From positions 186,001 to 250,000 of the forward strand of contig NZ_JOAI01000001.1 in the NCBI RefSeq assembly GCF_000717715.1: DNA of 64,000 nt. Direction: 5' to 3'. Below, piece by piece: positions 1 through 8,022 of this stretch. Both the position numbers and the translations under genes were made by a program. The stretch is from Streptomyces sp. NRRL B-24484 (GTDB taxonomy: Bacteria > Actinomycetota > Actinomycetes > Streptomycetales > Streptomycetaceae). The notes under the pieces are model-generated. The model did no database searches, was not told the DNA's origin, and saw nothing but the letters and a program-made list of their open reading frames with translations. Every line of letters starts with the position of its first letter. Position 1 is the first letter of the stretch.

Positions 1-272
1 ACGAGTCGCCCTCCCGTGCCAACACCCCGGTGGTGGCCTGGGACGCCAAGCGCCGCAAGGTGAAGCTCGCCCCGATCGCCCGATGGACGCAGGACGACGT
101 CGACGCGTACGTGCAGGCGAACGGCGTACTGCTGAACCCGCTGCTGTGGGAGGGCTACACCTCCATCGGCTGCTCGCCGCTGTCCTGCACCGCCAAGCCC
201 GGCGAGGGCGAGGAGGGCCGGGCCGGCCGCTGGGCGGGCTCGGGCAAGACCGAGTGCGGCATCCACCTCTGA
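1..272 (+). CDS. cysH: Assimilatory adenylyl-sulfate/PAPS reductase, 3' end only
   Basis: This is the C-terminal part of the thioredoxin-dependent enzyme that reduces activated sulfate (APS or PAPS) to sulfite in the cytoplasm; the gene begins before the window and the frame runs from base 3. The fragment ends in KTECGIHL, which is the conserved CysH tail with the catalytic cysteine, preceded by the usual RxGRWxG segment. Upstream lies GCSPLSC, the position of the second iron-sulfur cysteine pair of APS reductases, but here the two cysteines are separated by four residues instead of the usual two. The gene heads the cysH-cysC-cysD-cysN run, which confirms the sulfate assimilation role. Confidence 0.93.
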   Translation, partial: ESPSRANTPVVAWDAKRRKVKLAPIARWTQDDVDAYVQANGVLLNPLLWEGYTSIGCSPLSCTAKPGEGEEGRAGRWAGSGKTECGIHL

Positions 273-310
273 CCAGCCACCAGACCGACGAGACCTCAGG
301 AGAGACCACC

Positions 311-910
311 GTGACCACAGCCGACACACTGGACGCCGGGGAAGCCGCAGAGGCGGCCCGCGCGGCCGCCCCCTGCGAGCGCGGCGCCACCGTGTGGCTG
401 ACCGGGCTGCCCAGCGCGGGCAAGACCACCCTCGCCTTCGCCCTCGCCGAGCGCCTGCGCGCCGAGGGCCACAAGGTGGAGGTCCTGGACGGTGACGAGA
501 TCCGCGAGTTCCTCTCCAAGGGCCTCGGCTTCACCAAGGAGGACCGGCACACCAACGTGACGCGGATCGGCTTCGTCGCCGAGAAGCTGGCCTCCAACGG
601 GGTCAAGGTGCTCGCCCCGGTGATCGCCCCGTACGCGGACTCCCGCACCGCCGTCCGCGAGCGGCACGCCGCCAACGGCACCGACTTCCTGGAGATCCAC
701 GTCGCCACCCCGGTGGAGCTCTGCGCCGAGCGCGACGTCAAGGGCCTGTACGCCAAGCAGGCCGCCGGCGAGATCTCCGGTCTCACCGGCGTCGACGACC
801 CGTACGAGGCGCCGCAGGACCCTGAGCTGCGCCTGCAGACCCGGGGCCGCGAGGTCGCCGAATCCGCCGCCGAGCTGCACGCCTTCCTGACGACAAGGGG
901 CCTCGCATGA
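311..910 (+). CDS. cysC: Adenylylsulfate (APS) kinase
   Basis: CysC phosphorylates APS to PAPS with ATP. The 199-residue product has the P-loop GLPSAGKTT at residues 32-40 and the LDGDEIR segment that follows in this family, then the FTKEDRHTN substrate loop. The GTG at 311 was chosen because an AGGAGAG ribosome site lies at 298-304; an in-frame open stretch extends farther upstream but overlaps cysH and does not look like CysC. The gene is free-standing rather than fused to CysN, and its stop overlaps the cysD start (ATGA), so the two are likely translated together. Confidence 0.95.
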   Translation: MTTADTLDAGEAAEAARAAAPCERGATVWLTGLPSAGKTTLAFALAERLRAEGHKVEVLDGDEIREFLSKGLGFTKEDRHTNVTRIGFVAEKLASNGVKVLAPVIAPYADSRTAVRERHAANGTDFLEIHVATPVELCAERDVKGLYAKQAAGEISGLTGVDDPYEAPQDPELRLQTRGREVAESAAELHAFLTTRGLA

Positions 911-1845
911 CGACCGCCACGCACAGCCTCCTGGACACCCAGGAGAACCCGTACGCGCTGTCGCACCTCGACGCCCTGGAGGCGGAGTCGGTGCACATCT
1001 TCCGCGAGGTGGCGGGCGAGTTCGAGCGGCCGGTGATCCTGTTCTCCGGCGGCAAGGACTCCATCGTCATGCTGCACCTGGCGCTGAAGGCGTTCTGGCC
1101 GGCGGCCGTCCCCTTCTCGCTGCTGCACGTCGACACCGGGCACAACTTCCCAGAGGTCATCGAGTACCGCGACCGCACCGTGGCCCAGCACAACCTGCGG
1201 CTGCACGTCGCCAGCGTGCAGGACTTCATCGACGACGGCCGGCTGCGCGAGCGCCCCGACGGCACCCGCAACCCGCTGCAGACGGTGCCGCTGCTGGACG
1301 CCATCGAGCGCAACAAGTTCGACGCCGTCTTCGGCGGCGGCCGCCGCGACGAGGAGAAGGCCCGCGCCAAGGAGCGCGTCTTCTCGCTCCGCGACGAGTT
1401 CGGCGCCTGGGACCCGCGCCGCCAGCGCCCCGAGCTGTGGTCGCTGTACAACGGCCGGCACGCCGTCGGCGAGCACGTCCGGGTCTTCCCGCTCTCCAAC
1501 TGGACCGAGCTGGACGTCTGGCAGTACATCGAGCGCGAGGGCATCGAGCTCCCCGAGATCTACTACGCCCACCACCGCGACGTGTTCAAGCGCGACGGCA
1601 TGTGGCTGACCGCCGGCGAGTGGGGCGGCCCGAAGGAGAGCGAGCCGGTCGAGTCCCGGCTCATCCGCTACCGCACCGTCGGGGACATGTCCTGCACCGG
1701 CGCCGTCGACTCCGACGCCGCCACGATCGCCGACGTGATCGCCGAGATCGCCGCCAGCCGCCTCACCGAGCGCGGCGCCACGCGTGCCGACGACAAGCTG
1801 TCCGAGGCCGCGATGGAAGACCGCAAGCGCGAGGGGTACTTCTAA
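907..1845 (+). CDS. cysD: Sulfate adenylyltransferase subunit 2 (ATP sulfurylase small subunit)
   Basis: CysD makes APS from sulfate and ATP together with the GTPase CysN. The 312-residue product is full length for the family. It contains the PP-loop SGGKDS at residues 47-52, the FGGGRRDEEKARAKER segment and the C-terminal RRxGYF-type ending (here KREGYF). The ATG at 907 overlaps the cysC stop by four bases. The stop at 1843-1845 is followed after one base by the cysN start, so cysC, cysD and cysN form a tightly coupled unit. Confidence 0.97.
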   Translation: MTTATHSLLDTQENPYALSHLDALEAESVHIFREVAGEFERPVILFSGGKDSIVMLHLALKAFWPAAVPFSLLHVDTGHNFPEVIEYRDRTVAQHNLRLHVASVQDFIDDGRLRERPDGTRNPLQTVPLLDAIERNKFDAVFGGGRRDEEKARAKERVFSLRDEFGAWDPRRQRPELWSLYNGRHAVGEHVRVFPLSNWTELDVWQYIEREGIELPEIYYAHHRDVFKRDGMWLTAGEWGGPKESEPVESRLIRYRTVGDMSCTGAVDSDAATIADVIAEIAASRLTERGATRADDKLSEAAMEDRKREGYF

Positions 1846-1846
1846 G

Positions 1847-3166
1847 ATGACCACCACTCCGGAGACCACCGCCACCTCGCTGCTGCGGTTCGCCACCGCC
1901 GGCTCCGTGGACGACGGCAAGTCGACCCTGGTCGGCCGTCTGCTGCACGACTCGAAGTCGGTCCTCGCCGACCAGCTGGAGGCCGTCGAGCACGCCTCCC
2001 GCAGCCGCGGCCAGGAGGCGCCCGACCTGGCGCTGCTGACCGACGGTCTGCGGGCCGAGCGCGAGCAGGGCATCACGATCGACGTCGCGTACCGCTACTT
2101 CGCCACCGCCCGGCGCCGGTTCATCCTCGCCGACACCCCGGGGCACGTGCAGTACACCCGGAACATGGTGACCGGCGCGTCCACCGCCGAGCTCGCCGTC
2201 GTCCTGGTCGACGCCCGCAACGGCGTCGTCGAGCAGACCCGCCGGCACGCCGCCGTCGCCGCGCTGCTGCGGGTGCCGCACGTCGTCCTCGCGGTCAACA
2301 AGATGGACCTGGTCGAGTACGCGGAGCCCGTCTTCGCCGCGATCGCCGAGGAGTTCACCTCCTACGCCGCCTCGCTGGGCGTCAAGGACGTCGTCGCGGT
2401 GCCGATCTCCGCGCTGGCCGGCGACAACGTCGTCGAGCCCTCGGCGCACATGGACTGGTACGGCGGCCCGACCCTGCTGGAGCACCTGGAGACCGTCCCG
2501 GTCGGCAGCGACCACAGCAGCGAGCCGGCCCGGTTCCCCGTCCAGTACGTGATCCGGCCGCAGACCGAGGCCCACCCGGACTACCGCGGCTACGCCGGCC
2601 AGCTCGCCTCCGGCGTGCTGCGGGTCGGCGACCCGGTCACCGTCCTGCCGTCCGGGCACACCACCACCGTCGCGGGCATCGACGCGCTCGGCCGGGAGAC
2701 GGACATCGCCTGGGCCCCCCAGTCGGTCACCGTCCGCCTCGCCGAGGACATCGACGTCTCCCGCGGCGACCTGATCGCGGCCGGCCCCGCCCCGGTGCCC
2801 ACCAAGGACATCGAGGCGACCGTCTGCCACCTCAACGAGCGGGCCCTGCGCCCCGGCGCGAAGGTGCTGCTCAAGCACACCACCCGCACCGTGCGCGCGC
2901 TGGTCAAGGAGGTCTCCTACCGGATCGACATCGACACGCTGGAGCAGCGTTCCGGTGCCGACGGCCTGGAGGTCAACGACATCGGCCACGTGGTGCTGCG
3001 CACCGCCGAGCCGCTGGCCCTCGACAGCTACACCGACAACCGCCGGACGGGCTCGTTCCTGCTGATCGACCCGGCCGACGGCACCACCCTCACCGCCGGC
3101 ATGGCGGGCGAGGCCTTCGACACCGTACGCGCCACCACCGAACCGATCGAGGAGGACTGGGTCTGA
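1847..3166 (+). CDS. cysN: Sulfate adenylyltransferase subunit 1, GTPase
   Basis: CysN is the EF-Tu-like GTPase that drives APS synthesis by CysD. The 439-residue protein has the G1 motif GSVDDGKST at residues 19-27, a REQGITIDVAYR switch region, DTPGH (G3) and NKMD (G4), followed by the beta-barrel domains. Length fits the unfused form without a C-terminal APS kinase, consistent with a separate cysC upstream. The ATG at 1847 is one base after the cysD stop; a reading frame extends further up into cysD but has no support. The TGA at 3164-3166 overlaps a following ATG, the start of a possible short ORF. Confidence 0.97.
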   Translation: MTTTPETTATSLLRFATAGSVDDGKSTLVGRLLHDSKSVLADQLEAVEHASRSRGQEAPDLALLTDGLRAEREQGITIDVAYRYFATARRRFILADTPGHVQYTRNMVTGASTAELAVVLVDARNGVVEQTRRHAAVAALLRVPHVVLAVNKMDLVEYAEPVFAAIAEEFTSYAASLGVKDVVAVPISALAGDNVVEPSAHMDWYGGPTLLEHLETVPVGSDHSSEPARFPVQYVIRPQTEAHPDYRGYAGQLASGVLRVGDPVTVLPSGHTTTVAGIDALGRETDIAWAPQSVTVRLAEDIDVSRGDLIAAGPAPVPTKDIEATVCHLNERALRPGAKVLLKHTTRTVRALVKEVSYRIDIDTLEQRSGADGLEVNDIGHVVLRTAEPLALDSYTDNRRTGSFLLIDPADGTTLTAGMAGEAFDTVRATTEPIEEDWV

Positions 3167-3279
3167 TGCCCAGCGAGGCGTTCTCGGGCATGGACAAGGA
3201 AGGCGGCCGCATCGGCAGCGGCGTCCTCGGCAGCGGCCAGGGCGGCCTGACGCGATGTGGGGGCGGACAGGGGCGCTGA
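3166..3279 (+). CDS. Possible 37-residue ORF coupled to cysN
   Basis: A short frame starts at the ATG that overlaps the cysN stop (TGATG) and runs for 37 codons. Its product starts MPSEAFSGMDKEGG and is rich in glycine with a single cysteine near the end; it has no recognisable domain. The overlap would allow translation by re-initiation after cysN. The stop codon falls in the loop of a perfect 8-bp hairpin. It may be a real small protein, a leader for the hairpin, or chance; nothing but position supports it. Confidence 0.25.
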   Translation: MPSEAFSGMDKEGGRIGSGVLGSGQGGLTRCGGGQGR

Positions 3280-3350
3280 GCCCCTGTCACCGGGCCGGTT
3301 CCTTCCCACAGCAGGCACCGGCCCGGCTTGCCCGGCATGTCGACATGCCG
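3267..3350 (+). promoter_or_regulatory. Cluster of three inverted repeats before the sulfonate ABC genes
   Basis: Three separate dyads lie between cysN and the binding-protein gene. ACAGGGGC (3267-3274) pairs with GCCCCTGT (3280-3287) around a five-base loop. CCGGGCCGGT (3290-3299) pairs with ACCGGCCCGG (3317-3326). CGGCATGTCGACATGCCG (3333-3350) is a perfect 18-bp palindrome. The hairpins could attenuate or process the transcript between the cys and ABC genes, and the last palindrome has the form of a dimeric repressor operator. No regulator gene lies beside it, so the assignment is inference. Confidence 0.5.
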
Positions 3351-3416
3351 TCAGCACCACACCGACCGACTTCCACCGGCGCTTCCCACGGCGCCCCCGT
3401 GAACGGGACGACTCCC

Positions 3417-4565
3417 ATGGCACACGACTCCGCCACCACGCATACCTCCACCCGGTTCGGCAGCGGCCGGTTCAGACGGCCGGCCGCGGTCGCCGTCGCC
3501 GCGCTCACCGCCGCGGGCCTGCTGTCCGCCTGCAGCTACGGCTCCAAGAGCGAGGACAAGAGCTCGGCGGCCCCGGCCGCGGCCGCCTCCGGCGCCAAGC
3601 TCTCCGCGGACACCGTGAAGATCGGCTACTTCGCCAACCTGACCCACGGCACCGCACTGGTCGGCCTCAAGGAGGGCCTGTTCCAGAAGGAGCTGGGCGG
3701 CACGAAGATCAAGACCCAGATCTTCAACGCCGGCCCGACCGAGATCGAGGCGCTCAACGCCGGCTCGATCGACATCGGCTGGATCGGCCCCTCCCCCGCG
3801 ATCAACGGCTACACCAAGTCCGACGGCAAGTCGCTGCGGATCATCGGCGGCTCGGCCTCCGGCGGCGTCCGCCTGGTGGTCAACCCCGACAAGATCAAGA
3901 GCCTGGACGAGCTCAAGGGCAAGAAGATCGCCACCCCGCAGCTCGGCAACACCCAGGACGTGGCCCTCCTCAACTACCTGGCCACCAAGGGCTACAAGGT
4001 CGACGCCGCGTCCGGCGCCGGCGACGTCAGCGTGGTGCGCACCGACAACAAGGTCACCCCGGACGCCTACAAGTCCGGCTCGATCGACGGCGCCTGGGTG
4101 CCGGAGCCGACCGCGTCCAAGCTGATCGGCCTCGGCGCCAAGGAACTGCTGAACGAGAAGCAGGTCTGGCCGGACGGCAAGTTCGTCATCACCAACATCA
4201 TCGTCTCGCAGAAGTTCCTCAGCGCGCACCCGGACGTGGTGGAGGCCGTGCTGCGCGGCTCGGTGAAGACCAACGCGTTCATCAAGGCCAACCCGGACCA
4301 GGCCAAGGCGGCCGCCAACGCCGCGATCAAGGAGGCGGCCGGCAACGCGCTGGACGCCGCGATCCTCGACCCGGCGTGGAAGGACATCGAGTTCCTCGAC
4401 GACCCGCTGGCGAACACCCTGCAGGCCGAGGCCGACCACGCCGTCACCGCCGGCCTGCTGAAGAAGCCCAACCTGGCCGGGATCTACGACCTGGCCCCGC
4501 TCAACAAGGTGCTCCAGGCCCAGGGCGGGACCGCCGTGGCGGACGCCGGACTCGGCGCCAAGTGA
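3417..4565 (+). CDS. Sulfonate/taurine-type ABC transporter substrate-binding lipoprotein
   Basis: This is an extracytoplasmic NitT/TauT (SsuA-type) binding protein that would hand a sulfur compound, probably an aliphatic sulfonate or sulfate, to the permease encoded downstream. The 382-residue product has an arginine-containing leader, a hydrophobic stretch and the lipobox LLSAC, then the fold with KIGYF near the mature start and GWIGPSPAINGY, a typical ligand-pocket segment of the family. The ATG at 3417 gives the usual leader length; a GTG at 3399 is an alternative. It follows cysN after the inverted-repeat cluster and precedes the ATPase by 134 bp. The true substrate cannot be read from sequence. 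Confidence 0.87.
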   Translation: MAHDSATTHTSTRFGSGRFRRPAAVAVAALTAAGLLSACSYGSKSEDKSSAAPAAAASGAKLSADTVKIGYFANLTHGTALVGLKEGLFQKELGGTKIKTQIFNAGPTEIEALNAGSIDIGWIGPSPAINGYTKSDGKSLRIIGGSASGGVRLVVNPDKIKSLDELKGKKIATPQLGNTQDVALLNYLATKGYKVDAASGAGDVSVVRTDNKVTPDAYKSGSIDGAWVPEPTASKLIGLGAKELLNEKQVWPDGKFVITNIIVSQKFLSAHPDVVEAVLRGSVKTNAFIKANPDQAKAAANAAIKEAAGNALDAAILDPAWKDIEFLDDPLANTLQAEADHAVTAGLLKKPNLAGIYDLAPLNKVLQAQGGTAVADAGLGAK

Positions 4566-4699
4566 TCCGCACCCGCTGACCCCGCGGTCCGCCCCGCCCC
4601 CGCCCAGTCGATGCCCAGTCACCGGGCGGGGCGGGGCCGGACCCCGGCCCCCGAGAGCCACCAGCCAGCCGCCCGTCCACTCACGGAGGAGGTCCCCGG

Positions 4700-5509
4700 A
4701 TGACCCCGGCACTGACCACCACGGAGCCCGCCACCACCAGCGCTGCCGCGGCCACGATCGACCGGCCCGCCGTCCGCCTCTCGCACGTGCACAAGTCCTT
4801 CGGCCGGCCCGGCGCCGCCACCCCCGTCCTGGACGACATCAACCTGGACGTCGCCCCCGGCGAGTTCGTCACCCTGCTCGGCGCCTCCGGCTGCGGCAAG
4901 TCCACCCTGCTCAACCTGGTGGCCGGCCTCGACAAGCCCACCGCGGGCGACATCGAGGTGCCCGGCGGCCGTCCGGCCCTGATGTTCCAGGACCACGCGC
5001 TCTTCCCCTGGCTGACCGCCGGCAAGAACATCGAGCTGGCGCTGCGCCTGGCCGGCGTGCCCAAGGCCGAGCGCCGGGCCGAGGCCGAGCGGCTGCTGGA
5101 GCTGGTGCGGCTCGGCGGCGCGTGCAAGAAGCGCGTCCACGAGCTGTCCGGCGGCATGCGCCAGCGCGTGGCGATGGCCCGCTCGCTCGCCCAGGGCGCC
5201 AGCGTGCTGCTGATGGACGAGCCGTTCGCCGCGCTCGACGCCATCACCCGCGACGTCCTGCACGACGAGATCACCCGCATCTGGGCGGAGCGCAAGCTGT
5301 CCGTCCTGTTCGTCACGCACAACGTGCGCGAGGCCGTCCGGCTCGCACAGCGCGTCGTCCTGCTCTCCTCCCGGCCCGGCCGGGTCGCCAAGGAGTGGCG
5401 GATCGACCTGCCCCAGCCGCGCCGCATCGAGGACTCCGGCGTCGCGGACCTGTCCGTCGAGATCACCGAAGAGCTGCGTGGGGAGATCCGCCGCCATGTC
5501 CAGCACTGA
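4700..5509 (+). CDS. Sulfonate/nitrate/taurine-type ABC transporter ATPase
   Basis: This cytoplasmic subunit powers the importer. The 269-residue protein has Walker A GASGCGKST, a Q-loop in MFQDHALFPW, the signature LSGGMRQR, Walker B VLLMDEPFAALD and the switch histidine in FVTHNV. The FPWLT motif and the ALD/AIT region are typical of SsuB/TauB. A strong GGAGGAG ribosome site lies at 4685-4691 ahead of the ATG at 4700. The end of the gene overlaps the permease gene by 14 bases. Confidence 0.94.
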   Translation: MTPALTTTEPATTSAAAATIDRPAVRLSHVHKSFGRPGAATPVLDDINLDVAPGEFVTLLGASGCGKSTLLNLVAGLDKPTAGDIEVPGGRPALMFQDHALFPWLTAGKNIELALRLAGVPKAERRAEAERLLELVRLGGACKKRVHELSGGMRQRVAMARSLAQGASVLLMDEPFAALDAITRDVLHDEITRIWAERKLSVLFVTHNVREAVRLAQRVVLLSSRPGRVAKEWRIDLPQPRRIEDSGVADLSVEITEELRGEIRRHVQH

Positions 5510-6395
5510 CACCACCACCCTGGTCAAGGACCCGGGCACGGACACCGCCAGCGTCGAGGCCGGCCTGGACGCCCTGGACTCCGTCCAGGTCCAGCGCACC
5601 CCGCTCGGCGAGGTGCTCCGCCAGAAGGTCCTGCCGCCCGTGCTCGGCGTGCTGCTCGTCATCGGCGTCTGGCAGCTCGCCTTCAGCCTGGAGCTGACCA
5701 CCCCGGACAAGCTGCCCAGCCCGGCCGACGTCTGGTCCTCGCTCACCGACCTCTGGTACGAGGGCACGCTGTTCTCGATCATCTGGACCAGCGTGTGGCG
5801 CGGCATCTCCGGCTTCGTCGCCGCCGTCGTCATCGGCACCCCGATCGGCCTGCTGGTCGCCCGGGTCAAGCCCGTCCGCGCCGCGCTCGGCCCGGTGCTC
5901 TCCGGCCTGCAGTCGCTGCCCTCGGTCGCCTGGGTGCCCGCTGCCGTCATCTGGCTCGGCATCAACAACTCGGCGATGTACGCGGTGATCCTGCTCGGCG
6001 CCGTCCCGTCGATCGCCAACGGCCTGGTGTCCGGCGTCGACCAGGTGCCGCCGATCTACCTGCGGGCCGGCCGCACCCTCGGCGCCACCGGCCTCGCCGG
6101 CGCCCGCCACGTGCTGCTGCCCGCCGCCCTGCCCGGCTACCTGGCCGGCCTCAAGCAGGGCTGGGCGTTCTCCTGGCGCTCGCTGATGGCCGCCGAACTC
6201 ATCGCCTCCTCCCCCGACCTGGGCCTCGGCCTCGGCCGCTACCTGGAGAACCAGCGCGAGTTCAACGACATGTCGGGCGTGCTGCTCGGCATCGTCCTGA
6301 TCCTCGTCGTCGGCGTGGCGATCGATCTGGTGGTCTTCTCCCCGCTGGAGCGCCGCGTGCTGCGCAACCGCGGCCTGCTGGTCACCAGCCGCTGA
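5496..6395 (+). CDS. Sulfonate/nitrate/taurine-type ABC transporter permease
   Basis: This is the membrane channel subunit of the importer, 299 residues with about six membrane segments and the cytoplasmic coupling loop (GRTLGATGLAGARHVLLPAALPGY region) found in SsuC/TauC permeases. The ATG at 5496 has GGAG about eleven bases upstream and overlaps the ATPase gene; a GTG at 5478 is possible but deeper in the overlap. Gene order binding protein, ATPase, permease matches other actinomycete sulfur loci. The stop is followed 11 bases later by the chelatase start, so the operon continues. Confidence 0.93.
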   Translation: MSSTDTTTLVKDPGTDTASVEAGLDALDSVQVQRTPLGEVLRQKVLPPVLGVLLVIGVWQLAFSLELTTPDKLPSPADVWSSLTDLWYEGTLFSIIWTSVWRGISGFVAAVVIGTPIGLLVARVKPVRAALGPVLSGLQSLPSVAWVPAAVIWLGINNSAMYAVILLGAVPSIANGLVSGVDQVPPIYLRAGRTLGATGLAGARHVLLPAALPGYLAGLKQGWAFSWRSLMAAELIASSPDLGLGLGRYLENQREFNDMSGVLLGIVLILVVGVAIDLVVFSPLERRVLRNRGLLVTSR

Positions 6396-6406
6396 GGACG
6401 CCGACC

Positions 6407-7186
6407 GTGCGCACCGGTACCCCGCCCGCCCCCGCCCGCCACGGCGGGGCGGGCGGCCCCGCCCTGCTGCTGATCGCCCACGGCAGCCGCGACCCGCGGC
6501 ACGCCGCCACCGTGGACGCGCTCGTCCACCACGTCCGCGCCCTGCGGCCCGGCCTCACCGTCGCCACCGCCTACCTGGACCACTGCGCCCCGCGCATCCC
6601 CCAGGTCGCCGGTCGGTTCGGCGCGGCCGTCGCCGTCCCGCTGCTGCTCAACCGGGCCTTCCACGCCAAGAGCGACATCCCCGCCGCGCTGCGCGCCGCC
6701 GGCGCCGACCTGCCGCTCGCCGACGTGCTCGGCCCCTCCCCGCTGCTGCTCGACGCACTCGACCGGCGCCTCGCGGAGACCGGCCTCGACACCGCCTCCG
6801 CGGCCGTCCGCGCCCGCACCGGCGTGGTGCTCGCCGCCGCCGGCTCCTCCGACCCGGCCGCCGACGCCGCCACCCGGGCGGTCGCCGAGGCCTGGCGGCG
6901 CAGCCGCGGCTGGGCCGGCGTCGAGGTCGCGTACGCCTCCGCGGCCGGCCCGCGGGTGCCCGAGGCCGTCGCCGCCCTGCGCGCGGCCGGTGCCGGCACC
7001 GTGGCCGTCGCCCCCTACCTGCTCGCCCCCGGACTGCTGCCGGACCGGATCGCGGCCGCCGCGGACGGCGCCGACCTGCTGGCCGAGGTTCTGGGGGCCG
7101 CCCCCGAGGTCGCCGAACTCCTGCTGCAGCGCTACGACACCGCCGTCCGGCTCGCCGCGACCGCACCCGCGGCCCTGTCGGCCTGA
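6407..7186 (+). CDS. Sirohydrochlorin chelatase, CbiX/SirB family
   Basis: The enzyme inserts Fe2+ (or Co2+) into sirohydrochlorin; in this operon iron insertion to make sirohaem for sulfite reductase is the likely role. The 259-residue product contains two tandem CbiX-like halves. The first half has the metal-binding HGSRDPR near residue 28 and a second histidine in NRAFHAKSD. The second half starts with AAAGSSDP, where the corresponding histidine is replaced by alanine, so only the first half should be catalytic. GTG at 6407 gives a short proline-rich leader. It is the last gene of the sulfur operon. Confidence 0.88.
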   Translation: MRTGTPPAPARHGGAGGPALLLIAHGSRDPRHAATVDALVHHVRALRPGLTVATAYLDHCAPRIPQVAGRFGAAVAVPLLLNRAFHAKSDIPAALRAAGADLPLADVLGPSPLLLDALDRRLAETGLDTASAAVRARTGVVLAAAGSSDPAADAATRAVAEAWRRSRGWAGVEVAYASAAGPRVPEAVAALRAAGAGTVAVAPYLLAPGLLPDRIAAAADGADLLAEVLGAAPEVAELLLQRYDTAVRLAATAPAALSA

Positions 7187-7199
7187 GGCGCGCCTCGGC

Positions 7200-7436
7200 T
7201 CACTCGGCGAGACCGTCCGCGGTGGCGTCCAGCTGCATCCGCTCGTACTCGCCGAGGCAGGGGTAGAGGGTGCCGCAGTCCCGGCAGGCGCGGGCGAAGG
7301 TGACCGTGAAGGTGGGCCGCGACTTGAATCTCCCCGGCCGGGGGAAGCGGAGCCGCATCCGCTCCGTCGCCATCGAATCCGTCGTCAGTTCCCCCACCGG
7401 ACTCAGCCGCTGAGACCCGCACATCCCGCATCGCAT
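7200..7436 (-). CDS. Small zinc-ribbon-like protein
   Basis: A 78-residue protein of unknown function. It has an N-terminal CGMC pair and a second CRDC pair about fifty residues later (in FARACRDCGTLYPCLGEYER), the arrangement of a four-cysteine zinc ribbon. The stretch between the pairs is basic and beta-rich. Start choice is uncertain: ATG at 7436, GTG at 7445 and ATG at 7454 are all in frame, and no convincing ribosome site marks any of them. It converges with the sulfur operon and lies just downstream of the gene ending at 7567. Confidence 0.6.
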   Translation of the reverse strand: MRCGMCGSQRLSPVGELTTDSMATERMRLRFPRPGRFKSRPTFTVTFARACRDCGTLYPCLGEYERMQLDATADGLAE

Positions 7437-7570
7437 GCCGGGCACCCTACCCATCCCCCGACACGGACACGCGGGGAATCCCGGAGCCGGCGCTCCGGGT
7501 CGGTCAGGTCGATGTCGATCGGGAACGGCAGGTCGAGGGCGAGCCGCTCGCGGTGGATCCGGACGATCAC
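7403..7570 (-). CDS. Possible 55-residue ORF or gene remnant
   Basis: A GTG at 7570 overlaps the stop of the upstream gene (GTGA) and opens a frame that starts VIVRIHRERLALDLPFPIDI and runs into the start of the zinc-ribbon gene in another frame. The first thirty residues read like a conserved beta-rich protein segment, while the end is low in information. It could be a coupled small protein, or the tail of a gene broken by deletion. No family can be named. Confidence 0.25.
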   Translation of the reverse strand: MIVRIHRERLALDLPFPIDIDLTDPERRLRDSPRVRVGGWVGCPACDAGCAGLSG

Positions 7571-8022
7571 GCACCCGATCGCGGGAGGAGCGCCAGGTAG
7601 CGGGGGTCGGCGGGGTCGGCGTCGGCCCAGCGCCAGGCGTGGGCGGCGCAGCGGCGCTGGTGGGGGGTGCCGGTGGCGAGGGTGGTGAGCAGGCGTTCCT
7701 GGAGGCCGCGGGCGCCGATCGCGCTGACGAGGACGGCGGCGAGCCAGCGCGGGGAGCTCGGGTCGTCGTCGTGGACGAGGGCCCGGTGGACGGCGTCGGC
7801 GTGGGCGCGGGCGAGGCCGCGGTCGGCGGTGAGGGCGCGGTAGGCGGTCTGCCGCTTGTGGCCGATGCGGTGGTACTGGGGGTAGTCGGGGTGGCGTTCG
7901 GCGAGGCGGGCGACCCGCGGGTCGTCCGGCTCCTCGAAGGGCAGGCCGAGCTCGGCGAGCAGTGCGTCCAGGGCCCGCTCCTGGAGGTCGAGCGCCTCGG
8001 CCGGGCCGGGTACGGCGGTCAC
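7567..8022 (-). CDS. Hypothetical protein coupled to a TetR regulator
   Basis: The 151-residue product is not recognised. It is rich in alanine, arginine and aspartate, predicted mostly helical, with segments such as HPDYPQYHRIGHKRQTAYRALTADRG and ARGLQERLLTTLATGTPHQR that suggest repeated helical hairpins, and no signal peptide or membrane segment. Its GTG start overlaps the stop of the TetR gene (GTGA), so the two are almost certainly one transcript with coupled translation. Any role in sensing or fine-tuning the TetR-controlled promoter is only inference. Confidence 0.65.
   Translation of the reverse strand: MTAVPGPAEALDLQERALDALLAELGLPFEEPDDPRVARLAERHPDYPQYHRIGHKRQTAYRALTADRGLARAHADAVHRALVHDDDPSSPRWLAAVLVSAIGARGLQERLLTTLATGTPHQRRCAAHAWRWADADPADPRYLALLPRSGA

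Noticed and set aside
3290..3350. SAM or cobalamin riboswitch before the sulfonate ABC genes
   Set aside because: The stems do not form a known riboswitch core, and conserved core sequences I know (such as the SAM-I or SAM-IV core) are not visible.
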